Origin: Gemmatimonadota bacterium
Lineage (GTDB): Bacteria > Gemmatimonadota > Gemmatimonadetes > Gemmatimonadales > Gemmatimonadaceae
Assembly: GCA_016704465.1 (NCBI GenBank)
Contig: JADJAD010000008.1
Location: 434,001-498,000 of the forward strand
Direction of reading: 5' to 3'
Length of the DNA: 64,000 nt
Shown: positions 26,430-34,607 of the stretch, piece by piece
Layout: every line of letters begins with the position of its first letter
Position numbering within the stretch: position 1 is the stretch's first letter
Notes under the pieces: generated by a model
Databases searched by the model: none
Seen by the model: only the letters and a program-made list of their open reading frames with translations
Told to the model about the DNA's origin: nothing
Program-made: the position numbers and the translations under genes

Positions 26430-26503
26430 GTCCCTGTAGCTCAATTGGATAGAGCGCAAGATTCCTAATCTTGAGGCTCCCGGTTCGATTCCGGGCAGGG
26501 GCA
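26430..26503 (+). tRNA. tRNA-Arg(CCT)
   Basis: Complete 74-nt cloverleaf: acceptor GTCCCTG/CAGGGGC, D-arm GCTC/GAGC, anticodon stem CAAGA/TCTTG with loop TTCCTAA (anticodon CCT, reading AGG), 5-nt variable loop, T-arm CCCGG/CCGGG with loop TTCGATT, discriminator A. CC follows in the genome but not a full CCA. Confidence 0.93.
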
Positions 26504-26511
26504 CCTACGAG

Positions 26512-26544
26512 AAACCCACCCAGAGAATTGGGTGGGTTTTTTTT
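26512..26544 (+). terminator. Rho-independent terminator of tRNA-Arg
   Basis: Stem AAACCCACCC / GGGTGGGTTT with loop AGAGAATT, followed by a T-run, immediately after the tRNA. It is the clearest terminator in the window. Confidence 0.92.
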
Positions 26545-26723
26545 GGTATCGGAACTCGATTCGGCAGATGATGAAACACGCTCCGGACACGGCAGTTACC
26601 AACCCTTGCCATCATCCAAGCGGAAGCGAGAGCGCAACACGTTACCGCGGTGGCGGAGCGGCGCGTGGGGCCACGGGCAGGCGATGAACCCGGCTGTAGC
26701 CGCAGTGGACTACGACGTGCCGT
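26545..26723. other. Intergenic stretch, no gene recognised
   Basis: About 180 bases between the tRNA terminator and the terminator of the convergent AP2-like gene. No coding frame with support, no tRNA-like fold and no repeats seen. Confidence 0.5.
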
Positions 26724-26757
26724 CAAAAGAAGCGGGGCCCCTCCTGAAAGGGGCCCC
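26724..26757 (-). terminator. Terminator of the AP2-like gene
   Basis: GGGGCCCCT (26734-26742) and AGGGGCCCC (26749-26757) form a perfect stem with a 6-nt loop. Read on the minus strand it is followed by the T-rich tail CTTCTTTTG, just beyond the stop of the minus-strand gene. Confidence 0.75.
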
Positions 26758-26781
26758 TTCCTGCTACCGTCGCGGACGGAA

Positions 26782-27198
26782 TTACCCGCGCTTGGCGTAG
26801 ATCTCCTTCTCCAGCTTGAGGCGCAGCTTCTTCGCCTCTTCGAGCGCCTCGGCCTTCTTGCGCCCCTTGGCAGGGACGTAGAAGCGCTTCTGCTTGCCCG
26901 GCTCCGGATTGATCGAGACGATGAAGGCCTGGTGTCGCTTGTCCCACTGCACGCCTGTCACGCCATACTTATTGCGCCGAGACCGCACCACGACGCGCGC
27001 CGTCTGCGGCTTTCCGAGCGACTTTTCGGTCTTGTCGCGCCAGACCAGGGCCTGGGCGAACGCCTTCTTCTTGCCACCATGCTTGTTGTCCGAGAACCAC
27101 TTACGATGCGTCTTGCCTTCGAAGGTGACCTGGACGAACCAGCCGTGATTGTGCTTTTCGGGCTGGTCGATTCGTGAAATTCCTTTGCGCCTAATCAT
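26782..27198 (-). CDS. Protein with two AP2-like DNA-binding domains
   Basis: 138 residues, very basic, Lys/Arg-rich at both ends. Two similar beta-strand/helix units are visible: GWFVQVTFEGKTHRKWFSD followed by GGKKKAFAQALVWRD (about 19-55), and GVTGVQWDKRHQAFIVSI followed by GRKKAEALEEAKKLR (about 79-127). Both match the AP2 fold (three strands, then a helix beginning with Ala-rich residues) known from plant AP2/ERF and from bacterial and phage proteins. It is the only minus-strand gene left of dif, has its own terminator and sits beside a broken tRNA, hinting at a mobile origin. Role unknown. Confidence 0.75.
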   Translation of the reverse strand: MIRRKGISRIDQPEKHNHGWFVQVTFEGKTHRKWFSDNKHGGKKKAFAQALVWRDKTEKSLGKPQTARVVVRSRRNKYGVTGVQWDKRHQAFIVSINPEPGKQKRFYVPAKGRKKAEALEEAKKLRLKLEKEIYAKRG

Positions 27199-27385
27199 GG
27201 TAAGTGGTTAAGGGTGAGGGCGCTGGGAAGGATAGCGGAAACCCCAGCGAGGACAAGTCCGCACTTCCTTCAAGCGGGTGTGCTACACATCTTTAACGCT
27301 TGCACACGACGTCGGACGTCGCATTTCTTGCCCCCCAGAAGCCCCTGTGCATGACACGCAGGGCGCAGGGAGTTCCGTACAACAC

Positions 27386-28042
27386 ATGACGAAAACAGGT
27401 GAAGCGGCTCGGCCGCAGCTGGACGAATCGGCCGACTCATTCATGGAGTGGGCGCAGGCCAACGCCCGATCACTCGGCATCGGCGCCATCGTGATCGCCG
27501 CGCTCGGGGCCGGCACGTGGGTCGTCTCCCGGTCCAACGAGACGAAGGCGCTGGCCGCGTCGCGCGCGCTGGCCGAATCGCAGCGCAGCGTCGCGTCCGG
27601 TAACCTCCCGCTTGCCGCAGCGGATCTCCAGAAGGTGGTGCAGCGATACGGGTCCACGAATGCCGGCGTGCAGGCCAAGCTGCTGCTGGCGCAAGTGCTT
27701 TTCCAGCAGGAGAAGGTGGACGAAGGGTTGAAGCTGCTGGACGAGACCGGCAAGGCAGGGGCGCTCCAGTCGTCGTTGCACGGACTCCGGGCCGGCGGTC
27801 TGGAGCAGGCTGGCAAGCCGGCCGAGGCGGCGGCGGAATATCTCAAGGCCTCCCAAAGCACTTCGCTGTCGTCCGAGCGTGAGAGCTACAAGGCCGACGC
27901 GGCCCGCGCCTTGGTGGCGGCCGGGAAGAAGGATGAGGCGCTGAAGATCTGGCAGGCGATGGCCGATGACCAGGCCTCGCCGCTGAACAGCGAAGCACGA
28001 CTGCGCGTGGGAGAGCTCAGCGCAACCGTGGCGTCGAAGTAA
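27386..28042 (+). CDS. YfgM-like membrane-anchored TPR protein
   Basis: 218 residues with a single N-terminal transmembrane helix (about residues 30-47, IGAIVIAALGAGTWVV) after a short cytosolic segment, and a periplasmic helical repeat domain (AAADLQKVVQRYGSTNAGVQ, AKLLLAQVLFQQEKVDEGL). This is the layout of YfgM/TPR_21 proteins, which in E. coli associate with the SecYEG translocon. ATG 27386 is preferred because it begins this layout; the frame is open to 27278. The 187-base region upstream, divergent from the AP2-like gene, must hold its promoter but no clear box was found. Confidence 0.75.
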   Translation: MTKTGEAARPQLDESADSFMEWAQANARSLGIGAIVIAALGAGTWVVSRSNETKALAASRALAESQRSVASGNLPLAAADLQKVVQRYGSTNAGVQAKLLLAQVLFQQEKVDEGLKLLDETGKAGALQSSLHGLRAGGLEQAGKPAEAAAEYLKASQSTSLSSERESYKADAARALVAAGKKDEALKIWQAMADDQASPLNSEARLRVGELSATVASK

Positions 28043-28124
28043 GCCACGCGCGGTTCGGGTTCGAGCCGCGCGCCCCTCAAGCGTTGAATTCTGGCGACTG
28101 CCGCAACGATGCCGCGAAGGTGAC

Positions 28125-28157
28125 AGGCCGAGGCCTCTGGTCCTCGGCCTTTGTCTT
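28125..28157 (+). terminator. Terminator after the YfgM-like gene
   Basis: Stem AGGCCGAGG (28125-28133) / CCTCGGCCT (28142-28150) with a short loop and the tail TTGTCTT. It lies about 80 bases after the stop and directly before the dif site, insulating it from rightward transcription. Confidence 0.75.
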
Positions 28158-28169
28158 GGTCGCCCAAGA

Positions 28170-28197
28170 ACTACGCATAATATGTGTTATGTAAACT
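28170..28197 (+). other. dif: dif site (XerC/XerD chromosome-dimer resolution site)
   Basis: 28-bp site with the canonical 11-6-11 layout: left arm ACTACGCATAA, centre TATGTG, right arm TTATGTAAACT. The right (XerD-type) arm is identical to that of Bacillus subtilis dif and 9/11 to E. coli; the left arm shares CGCATAA with E. coli dif. It is strikingly AT-rich against its GC-rich surroundings and lies exactly where gene orientation switches from + to -, as expected for the replication terminus. Confidence 0.92.
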
Positions 28198-28472
28198 AGC
28201 TCGGTGGGAAACCCTGGGATCCTGTGGAGAAGTCGACTCCCTGCCCGTGGCGTTCGGGTTCGCAAGCCGTTGGTGCTAGCTGCGTTGGGTGTAGGATTTC
28301 CGTGCGTTCGACCCGCCAGTCCGGACCGTGACGCTCGCTGGGCCGTCTCCATGGCTCCGTGGAACGGTCGGACGCTGCGCCGTGCGACGTCCTGGTCGGA
28401 ATCCCAGCGCTGCTCGTCGCATCAGGGCGCTACAGCGCGCATGGCGACAGTGGCTCCGAGCAAGCCCGGCGA
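28198..28472. other. Non-coding stretch right of dif
   Basis: About 275 bases between dif and the dapF stop. Frames are open on both strands here, but none has a recognisable product, start signal or neighbour logic, so I leave the region unannotated. Confidence 0.5.
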
Positions 28473-29345
28473 TCAGAACTCGCCGAGAAACCCCTCGAAG
28501 ACCACGCGCCCCTCGCCGCGAAGCACCGGCGGCGCGCTCCGCGTACCCTGCCGGCCGGCGGCGCTGGGCGGCGCGATGTCGCCGCTCCCCGGGTAGTCCG
28601 CGGTCATCGCGGGGACGCGCGCGGTCAGGTCGCGGCCGGAGCGCGTGGTCAGGGCCACCGGGCCGTTCGCGAGCCCCCAGGCGGTCAGGAGCGCCGCGGT
28701 CGCCACGGCACCGGTGCCGCAGGCGAACGTCTCCTCCTCCACGCCGCGCTCATAGGTGCGAATGGTCCAGCTCCCCTGCGGACCCCTGGACACGAAGTTG
28801 GCGTTGGCCCCATCTCGCAACGACGGGAGCAGGCGCAGTTCCCGCCCCCGCCGCTCCACGTCGACGTCCCGCACATCGTCAACCAACACCACCAGATGGG
28901 GAACGCCGACCCGCGCGTATCCGATTCGACCTTCGTGCGCGATGCGGTCGGTCGAGAAGTCGGACTGCATCTCGGTGACCGGGACCATGTCGATTTCGGG
29001 CCCCCCGTCAGCAAACCGCCCCGTAACGGGCCCTGAGACCGTCTCAAAGGCGAAATCTCCGTGGCCAACGAGACCGAGGTCGCGTGCGAGACGTGTGCTG
29101 CACAGGGCGGCATTTCCGCACATCTCGGCCAGCGAGCCGTCGCGGTTGAAGTACCGCATCATGAACGCCAGGCTCGCATGCGGCTCGAGAAAGACGACCC
29201 CATCGGCGCCGACGCCGGTCCGGCGCTCACACAAGCGGCCGATCACCTCGGGAGTGGCAAGGGAGCCAGCCGGCTCACGCATCGCGTCGAAGAAGATGAA
29301 GTCGTTCCCCGACCCGCTCATCTTCCAGAATCGCCGGCCCTTCAT
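28473..29345 (-). CDS. dapF: Diaminopimelate epimerase
   Basis: Converts LL- to meso-diaminopimelate for lysine and peptidoglycan. From ATG 29345 the product is 290 residues. FWKMSGSGNDFIFFD is the family start; the two catalytic cysteines lie in EMCGNAALC and FACGTGAVAT. The first motif is usually CGNGxRC or CGNALRC, so the AAL here is a slight variant. It is the last gene of the long minus-strand run, with its stop 276 bases from dif. Confidence 0.94.
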   Translation of the reverse strand: MKGRRFWKMSGSGNDFIFFDAMREPAGSLATPEVIGRLCERRTGVGADGVVFLEPHASLAFMMRYFNRDGSLAEMCGNAALCSTRLARDLGLVGHGDFAFETVSGPVTGRFADGGPEIDMVPVTEMQSDFSTDRIAHEGRIGYARVGVPHLVVLVDDVRDVDVERRGRELRLLPSLRDGANANFVSRGPQGSWTIRTYERGVEEETFACGTGAVATAALLTAWGLANGPVALTTRSGRDLTARVPAMTADYPGSGDIAPPSAAGRQGTRSAPPVLRGEGRVVFEGFLGEF

Positions 29346-29347
29346 CG

Positions 29348-30070
29348 TCAGAGCCTCCCGGTTATTGCCCACCAGCGCAGCCGCCAGACCATCCAGATGG
29401 CCTCGCGCACGATTCCCTTGGACATCTTGCTCTCGCCCTCCGTGCGATCGACAAAGACGATGGGAATCTCCACGATGCGGAATCCGCGTCGCCACGCGCG
29501 GAAGCTCATTTCGATCTGAAACGCGTAACCGTTTGATTTCACCTTACTTAGATCGATCGCCTCAAGCACCTTGCGATGAAAGCACTTGAAGCCACCGGTC
29601 GCGTCGAACAGAGGCAGGCCCGTGACGATGCGCGCGTAGATGTTCGCGCCGTAGCTGAGCAGCAGCCGGTTGATCGGCCAGTTCACGACCGTGACCTTGC
29701 CGTCGCGGTAGCGCGACCCGAGCACGACGTCCGCGTCTCGCGCACTCTCGATGAACTGCGGCAGGTGCGAGGGGTCGTGCGAGAAGTCGGCGTCCATCTC
29801 GAAGACCAGCTCGTAGTCGTGCTCCAACGCCCAGCGAAACCCCGCCAGGTACGCCGTGCCAAGCCCCAGCTTGCGCGGGCGATGGATCACGTGGACGCGC
29901 GGATCGACCTGGATCCGCGCGTCCACCAGCTCTCCGGTCCCGTCCGGCGATCCGTCGTCCACGACGAGCACTTCGATGCTGGGGTCCTGCGCGAGCACGG
30001 CATCGATCAGACGGAGGATATTCTCGCGTTCGTTATAGGTCGGCACGATAACGAGCGCACGATCAGACAC
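29348..30070 (-). CDS. DPM1-like GT2 polyprenol-phosphate sugar synthase
   Basis: 240-residue family 2 glycosyltransferase of the dolichol/polyprenol-phosphate mannose (or glucose) synthase type. VIVPTYNERENI, VDDGSPDGTGEL, MDADFSHDP (the metal-binding DxD) and GSRYRDGG-like GSRYRDGK are family landmarks, with KSNGYAFQIEM. No C-terminal membrane helices, so it is a soluble single-domain form. It overlaps the YfhO gene by 8 bases; a lipid-linked sugar donor made by this enzyme could feed the membrane glycosyltransferase next to it. Confidence 0.9.
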   Translation of the reverse strand: MSDRALVIVPTYNERENILRLIDAVLAQDPSIEVLVVDDGSPDGTGELVDARIQVDPRVHVIHRPRKLGLGTAYLAGFRWALEHDYELVFEMDADFSHDPSHLPQFIESARDADVVLGSRYRDGKVTVVNWPINRLLLSYGANIYARIVTGLPLFDATGGFKCFHRKVLEAIDLSKVKSNGYAFQIEMSFRAWRRGFRIVEIPIVFVDRTEGESKMSKGIVREAIWMVWRLRWWAITGRL

Positions 30071-32498
30071 TGGGCACTTCCCGTCGGCGATCCACCAGGA
30101 ATCCGGCGCTGAGCATCAGCAGGGCGAGGGCGACCGCAGCCCACGTCACGGTCTTTCCGGTCTCGTAGGCGGCATTGGCGAACGTCAGTTCGACGCTCCG
30201 TGCCCCGGTCGGCAGCGCGATCCCCATCAGGGAAACGGCGGCCTTCCCAACCGAAACCGGGGTCCCATCCACTCGCGCCTGCCAGCCGGGGTACCAGTTC
30301 TCGGACACCATCAGCGCCGAGCCGGCAGGGGCCGGGCCGTCGAGTTCGATGGAAACAGCGCCTGGCGCGTATCGCGTGACACTCGCCTTCAGGCTCAGCG
30401 GCTCAGGAAGGGAGGCGAGCTCCGTCCCCTGCACCGCCGCCGAACTATCGAACACCGCTACGCGTCGCACATCGAATCGAGGGTCGAGTACGGTGGATAG
30501 CACCGTTGCCTCGTCTGCCTTGACGATGGCCGGCGCGACCCACGCATACGACGTCTCGATCGGAACCTCGTGCAGATACAGCTCGCTTCCCGCCGCGTCG
30601 CGCACCGGCCCGGCCACGAGCTTGAGTTCGCGCAGCCCGATGTTCTCCGGCGAATTGGTCAGCACATAGCGCATGTTGATCAGCCGCCAGAAGTTGGGAT
30701 TCGCCACCTGACGGTATCCGTCAGCGGTCCCGACGAGTCGATCGTAGTTGCCCAGCTGGTTACCGTGATAGCCGAGTACCGACGCGATGCCGTGCGCCAT
30801 GAGCCCATCGTAGTTGAGCAGCGGGTCGTGCACGCCATCCGACGGAGCCGTCTGGAACGACAGGACGCGGAAGGGTGCCGGCTGTTCCTTGAGGAAGTCG
30901 AGGATCGAGTTGCTGGCAAATGAAATCGTGGCCGGTTCGGAAAAGCTCCAGTAGCGTCGTGTGACGCTCCAGCAATCGAGCGCCACGACCAGGAGAAGAA
31001 GGACGCCGCCCAGGTCGCGTGACACCCGTCGAGTGGTGACCACCAGCGCGACGCCGACAGCCAGCAGGATGAACACCATGGCGCGAAGCGACCCAAGCCG
31101 CAACGCGTTGTCGTTGGCCAGCACGAGATCGGCACGTTCGGGTCCGGCAATCGAGACCCCGAGATTGGTGAAGGCGCCGAGGGCGCCGAGCGCTCCGATC
31201 GCCACCGCGGCGACCGCCCAGCCGATCAGGTATCGTCGCCGGAGTTCCAGTCGCATCACACGCTCGGCGCCTAATGCGGCCAGCGTGGCGGCACAGAACG
31301 CCACGACATAGAGCATGGTGCTCGGCGCACGGAAGTACTTCGTTCCCGGTACCAGGGCGTAGACCAGCGAGTAGAACGGCGTGTTGCCGCCCAGTGCCCA
31401 AAGCAGCGAGATCACGAAGGCGCCGAGCCAGAACCAGACGTGCCGCCGCTGCGAGCGCAGTGTCCAGCTGCCGAAGGCGAGTCCGGCAAACACCAGAACG
31501 ACGACGCCGATGTATTCGGAGTGGAAGTGAATTCCGTTACGTCCCCAGTAGCGCTCGAGAACTCCCGAGAACTGTGGGATCATGAAGTTGAGCATTTCTT
31601 CCGGCGGCATGGAGTACGACACCGCGTGTTCCCACCCCTTGCCACCCGCGCGCGGCGAGAAGGGCTCGTACGCCTTGACCGGCCAGAACTGGATGGCTCC
31701 CATGACCATGCCGACCGCCACCGACCCGAGCGCCGCTCCGAGCCGCAAGAGGCCAGTGCGTCGCGCGATCGCCTGATCGCTGCCGTATCCGAAGGCGAGA
31801 AAGAGGGCGAAGGCGCCGGTCACAAGCAGCATGTACTGCAGGAGCTGCGGATGGGGGGAGAGCACCGCCAAGCCGACGACGATGGCGAGCGCTCCCCACG
31901 CGGTATGACGACCGTCCCGCACACCGCGAACGACGAAATAGAGCGCGAGCGGGAGGAGGGCGGCGATGAACAGCTTGCCATCGTGTCCGGGCGACACGAG
32001 GCCGGCCACGTTCCCGCCCATCTGGTAGGCGACGCCACCCAGCATGGACGGGAAAAAGCCGAGGCCCAGCGACCGCAGGAAGAGGAAGCAGAACCACCCC
32101 GCGAGAAAGACGTGGATGAGCAGCCCCCATGTCATTCCCGTGTCGGTACCTACGAGGATGCGCAGCAGTGCCGTGGGATAGAACGTGTCGCCGTGCATGG
32201 CGTCCACGAATGGCATCCCGCCGAACAGGTACGGGTTCCACTGGGGGATAGCGCCGGTCTTTTCCCAGCTCTCGCGCGCGAATTCCCGAAAGGCGTAGCC
32301 CGCGATGTACTGGTCGGAGTACGGGTTGACCAGGAACTTGCCGGCGAGTGCGGGAAAGCCCAGCGCCAGCGTGCAGAGCGCGTGTACGAGGGCAGCCCAG
32401 GCGAGCGCGAAGCGGGGTCCGGTCGGCGCTGCAGTCGCCACGGCGGGCGCCGCTGCAGCGGGCCTCGCGGAGACGGCAGCGTCGGGCGTACGTGTCAT
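30063..32498 (-). CDS. YfhO-family multi-pass membrane protein
   Basis: 811 residues with about 12 transmembrane helices in the first 500 and a C-terminal soluble domain ending with one more helix. NPYSDQYIAGY, GAIPQWNPYLFGGMPF and the late ENWYPGWQARVDG are YfhO hallmarks. YfhO proteins of Firmicutes glycosylate lipoteichoic acid using polyprenyl-linked sugar; in Gram-negative bacteria the acceptor is unknown. It sits between a GT2 lipid-sugar synthase and a flippase-like protein, which fits a surface-glycan role. Confidence 0.87.
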   Translation of the reverse strand: MTRTPDAAVSARPAAAAPAVATAAPTGPRFALAWAALVHALCTLALGFPALAGKFLVNPYSDQYIAGYAFREFARESWEKTGAIPQWNPYLFGGMPFVDAMHGDTFYPTALLRILVGTDTGMTWGLLIHVFLAGWFCFLFLRSLGLGFFPSMLGGVAYQMGGNVAGLVSPGHDGKLFIAALLPLALYFVVRGVRDGRHTAWGALAIVVGLAVLSPHPQLLQYMLLVTGAFALFLAFGYGSDQAIARRTGLLRLGAALGSVAVGMVMGAIQFWPVKAYEPFSPRAGGKGWEHAVSYSMPPEEMLNFMIPQFSGVLERYWGRNGIHFHSEYIGVVVLVFAGLAFGSWTLRSQRRHVWFWLGAFVISLLWALGGNTPFYSLVYALVPGTKYFRAPSTMLYVVAFCAATLAALGAERVMRLELRRRYLIGWAVAAVAIGALGALGAFTNLGVSIAGPERADLVLANDNALRLGSLRAMVFILLAVGVALVVTTRRVSRDLGGVLLLLVVALDCWSVTRRYWSFSEPATISFASNSILDFLKEQPAPFRVLSFQTAPSDGVHDPLLNYDGLMAHGIASVLGYHGNQLGNYDRLVGTADGYRQVANPNFWRLINMRYVLTNSPENIGLRELKLVAGPVRDAAGSELYLHEVPIETSYAWVAPAIVKADEATVLSTVLDPRFDVRRVAVFDSSAAVQGTELASLPEPLSLKASVTRYAPGAVSIELDGPAPAGSALMVSENWYPGWQARVDGTPVSVGKAAVSLMGIALPTGARSVELTFANAAYETGKTVTWAAVALALLMLSAGFLVDRRREVPSV

Positions 32499-33427
32499 GG
32501 AGGCGAGGGTGGGCGTTTACGCCTGCGAAGGGCGTCGACGGCAAGAAATGCGAGGCCCGGCAGCACCTCGAGGACGGTGAGCCAGAGCCGCGACGAGACC
32601 GAGATCACGCCGGCCGCCCCGGGTAGCGCCAGGCCGAACCGGCCGAGCGCAAAGATGAGCGAACCTTCTCGTACCCCGATCCCGCCCGGCGCAAACAACG
32701 CAATGTAGCCCGCCAGATACGACCCCGTGAAGGCGGCGATGTACGAACTCGTTCGTCCCGGAGCGCTCCCAAGCATCGCGGCCACGAAGACCTGGAAGGC
32801 GACGCCGTACAGGATCCACGCCGCGAGACATCCCACCGACGCCAGCCACACGGCGCGATCGGGGAGGCGGGGCACCTCGATCGGACGTCGGAGGATACGC
32901 CCGGCGATCGTGCCGAACAACGGGACCAGGCGCGGGGCCAGCACGATCCCCCCAACCAGCAGCACGGCGAGCACGAGCGCCGCGCCACGTGCCTCGAAGA
33001 ACTCTGCGCCGGTCACCAGGACCAGGCCGAAGCCGGCCAGCAGGTTGACGAGGTTGATGACGAGGGCGGAGCCGGTCGCAGCGACCACGGAGACGCCCGC
33101 TTCCTGCGCCATGACGCCCATCGCCCCGATCTGCCAGACCTTGCCCGGCAGGTACCGGCCCAGGTTGGAGATGAACCAGATGCGCGCAGCATCCATCCAG
33201 GGAAGCTCGGCGTCCCACGCACGCACCATCCGTCGCCACGTTTCGACGAGGATGGCGTAGGCAAGCAGGACGATCGCGCTCGAGAGCGCGAGCCACGACC
33301 AGCGCGGGGTGAGATGAGCGCCCGACGCTCGAAATGTGTGCCACTGTCCGACGATCTCGCGGGCGGCCAGCCAGACCGCCGCCGTCGCGAGGACCGCGAA
33401 CGCGATCCGCAGCCCCTTATGTCGCAA
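32495..33427 (-). CDS. Flippase-like membrane protein (UPF0104/LPG synthase TM family)
   Basis: About 310 residues, 7-8 transmembrane helices, no soluble catalytic domain. NLGRYLPGKVWQIGAM and LFAPGGIGVREGSLIFAL are the conserved blocks of the UPF0104 family that also forms the membrane half of MprF. Gene-context studies place such proteins with envelope glycosyltransferases. The start is uncertain: TTG 33427, overlapping the upstream GT4 stop by 11 bases, gives the right size; the frame stays open to 33772 but that part is a shadow of the GT4 gene. Confidence 0.82.
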   Translation of the reverse strand: MRHKGLRIAFAVLATAAVWLAAREIVGQWHTFRASGAHLTPRWSWLALSSAIVLLAYAILVETWRRMVRAWDAELPWMDAARIWFISNLGRYLPGKVWQIGAMGVMAQEAGVSVVAATGSALVINLVNLLAGFGLVLVTGAEFFEARGAALVLAVLLVGGIVLAPRLVPLFGTIAGRILRRPIEVPRLPDRAVWLASVGCLAAWILYGVAFQVFVAAMLGSAPGRTSSYIAAFTGSYLAGYIALFAPGGIGVREGSLIFALGRFGLALPGAAGVISVSSRLWLTVLEVLPGLAFLAVDALRRRKRPPSPP

Positions 33428-34607
33428 CGAGCGAGCGATAGAGGGTGGCGTAGCGCCGCGCGGCGGATTCGGGGGAGAAATCGCCGAGGGCGGCCATGCG
33501 TCCCGCCCGCCCCAGGCCGAATCGGAGTTCGGGGTCGTCCCACAAGCGATCGAGCGCGGCGGCCAGTGCATCGACGTCACCAGGCGCGGCGAGCAGTCCT
33601 GTTTCCCCTTGCACGATGCTGTCGGTGATGCCGCCGGAGTCGAAGGCCACGACCGGCGCCTCGCACAGTTGCGCCTCGACCGCCACCAGTCCGAGTCCCT
33701 CGCCAAGGCTGGGGACGACCACCGCACTCGCGCGTTGGTAAAACGCTGGGAGGGCCGGTTGTGGCTGCGCACCGTGCCAGCACACGCGATCGGCGATGCC
33801 GAGTTGTTGGGCCTGTGTCCTCAGGCGCGCCTCGTCGGGGCCATCACCGACGATATCGAGCGAGAGCGGTGTCCGCATGCGTGCGACCGCGTCCAGCAGC
33901 AGTGCCCCTCCCTTCTGCGCGTTCAGGCGCCCGACGAACAGGAGGCGATCGGTGGCCCGCGCCCCGCCGGGACGGAACAGGGTCGTGGCCACCGGCATCG
34001 GCGCGACGAGCGGCGTGACCCCAGGCGCCATGTCGCGCACCTCGGCGGCGAGCCAGCGCGAAACCGTCGTCACCGCCTTCGAGTGGTGCATCACCCGGCG
34101 AAAGAGTGGACGGGCGAAGCGCTTGGCCCGGGCAAGCCGCACGTCGGTCCCGTGCATGGTGGTCACGAGCGGCAGGCCGCCCAGGCCGGCGGCCCAGGAT
34201 CCGACCAGCCCACCCGGAAACCACCAATGCGCATGCACCAGGTGCGGGGCGAACGCGCGCCGTACGCGGGTCGCGGCGGCAAGGCCCGCCCCGAGAAAGC
34301 CGACCAGCGCCATCTTCGCGATCCACGAGCGCTGCACCTCCTGCGCCATCTCGCCCGTGTACGCGAGCTTCCCATACTGGCGCGGCGCGTAGTGGAAGCG
34401 CTCGACCGGAACGCCGTCGAGGGTCTCGGTGGTCGGCAGCGCCGTTCCGGCAGGCGCAACCCCCGCGGGAGCGACGACACGGACCTCGACGCCCTCGTGG
34501 CGCAGCGCGTTGGCGAGATGCAGCAGGAACGAGCCAGCCGCATCGCCCGAGACGCGCGGATACGAGTGCGTGAGGAAGAGGACGCGCAGGGGCGACGCCT
34601 CAGCCAT
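33417..34607 (-). CDS. Group 1 (GT4) glycosyltransferase
   Basis: 396-residue GT-B enzyme. The N-terminal domain starts LRVLFLTHSYPRVSGDAAG and includes PHLVHAHWWFPGGLVG and TTMHGTDVRLAR; the C-terminal donor domain has LLFVGRLNAQKGG and PSLGEGLGLVAVEAQ with the retaining-GT EX7E element. It adds a sugar from a nucleotide donor to an unknown acceptor, probably an envelope glycan or glycolipid given its operon. Confidence 0.92.
   Translation of the reverse strand: MAEASPLRVLFLTHSYPRVSGDAAGSFLLHLANALRHEGVEVRVVAPAGVAPAGTALPTTETLDGVPVERFHYAPRQYGKLAYTGEMAQEVQRSWIAKMALVGFLGAGLAAATRVRRAFAPHLVHAHWWFPGGLVGSWAAGLGGLPLVTTMHGTDVRLARAKRFARPLFRRVMHHSKAVTTVSRWLAAEVRDMAPGVTPLVAPMPVATTLFRPGGARATDRLLFVGRLNAQKGGALLLDAVARMRTPLSLDIVGDGPDEARLRTQAQQLGIADRVCWHGAQPQPALPAFYQRASAVVVPSLGEGLGLVAVEAQLCEAPVVAFDSGGITDSIVQGETGLLAAPGDVDALAAALDRLWDDPELRFGLGRAGRMAALGDFSPESAARRYATLYRSLVAT

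Noticed and set aside
26358..26503. A single intron-containing tRNA spanning both tRNA-like parts
   Set aside because: The downstream part is a complete cloverleaf by itself and carries its own CCT anticodon; the upstream part would duplicate the D and anticodon arms.
27199..27385. Promoter boxes between the divergent AP2-like and YfgM-like genes
   Set aside because: Only weak AT-rich hexamers with poor spacing; not good enough to report as sites.
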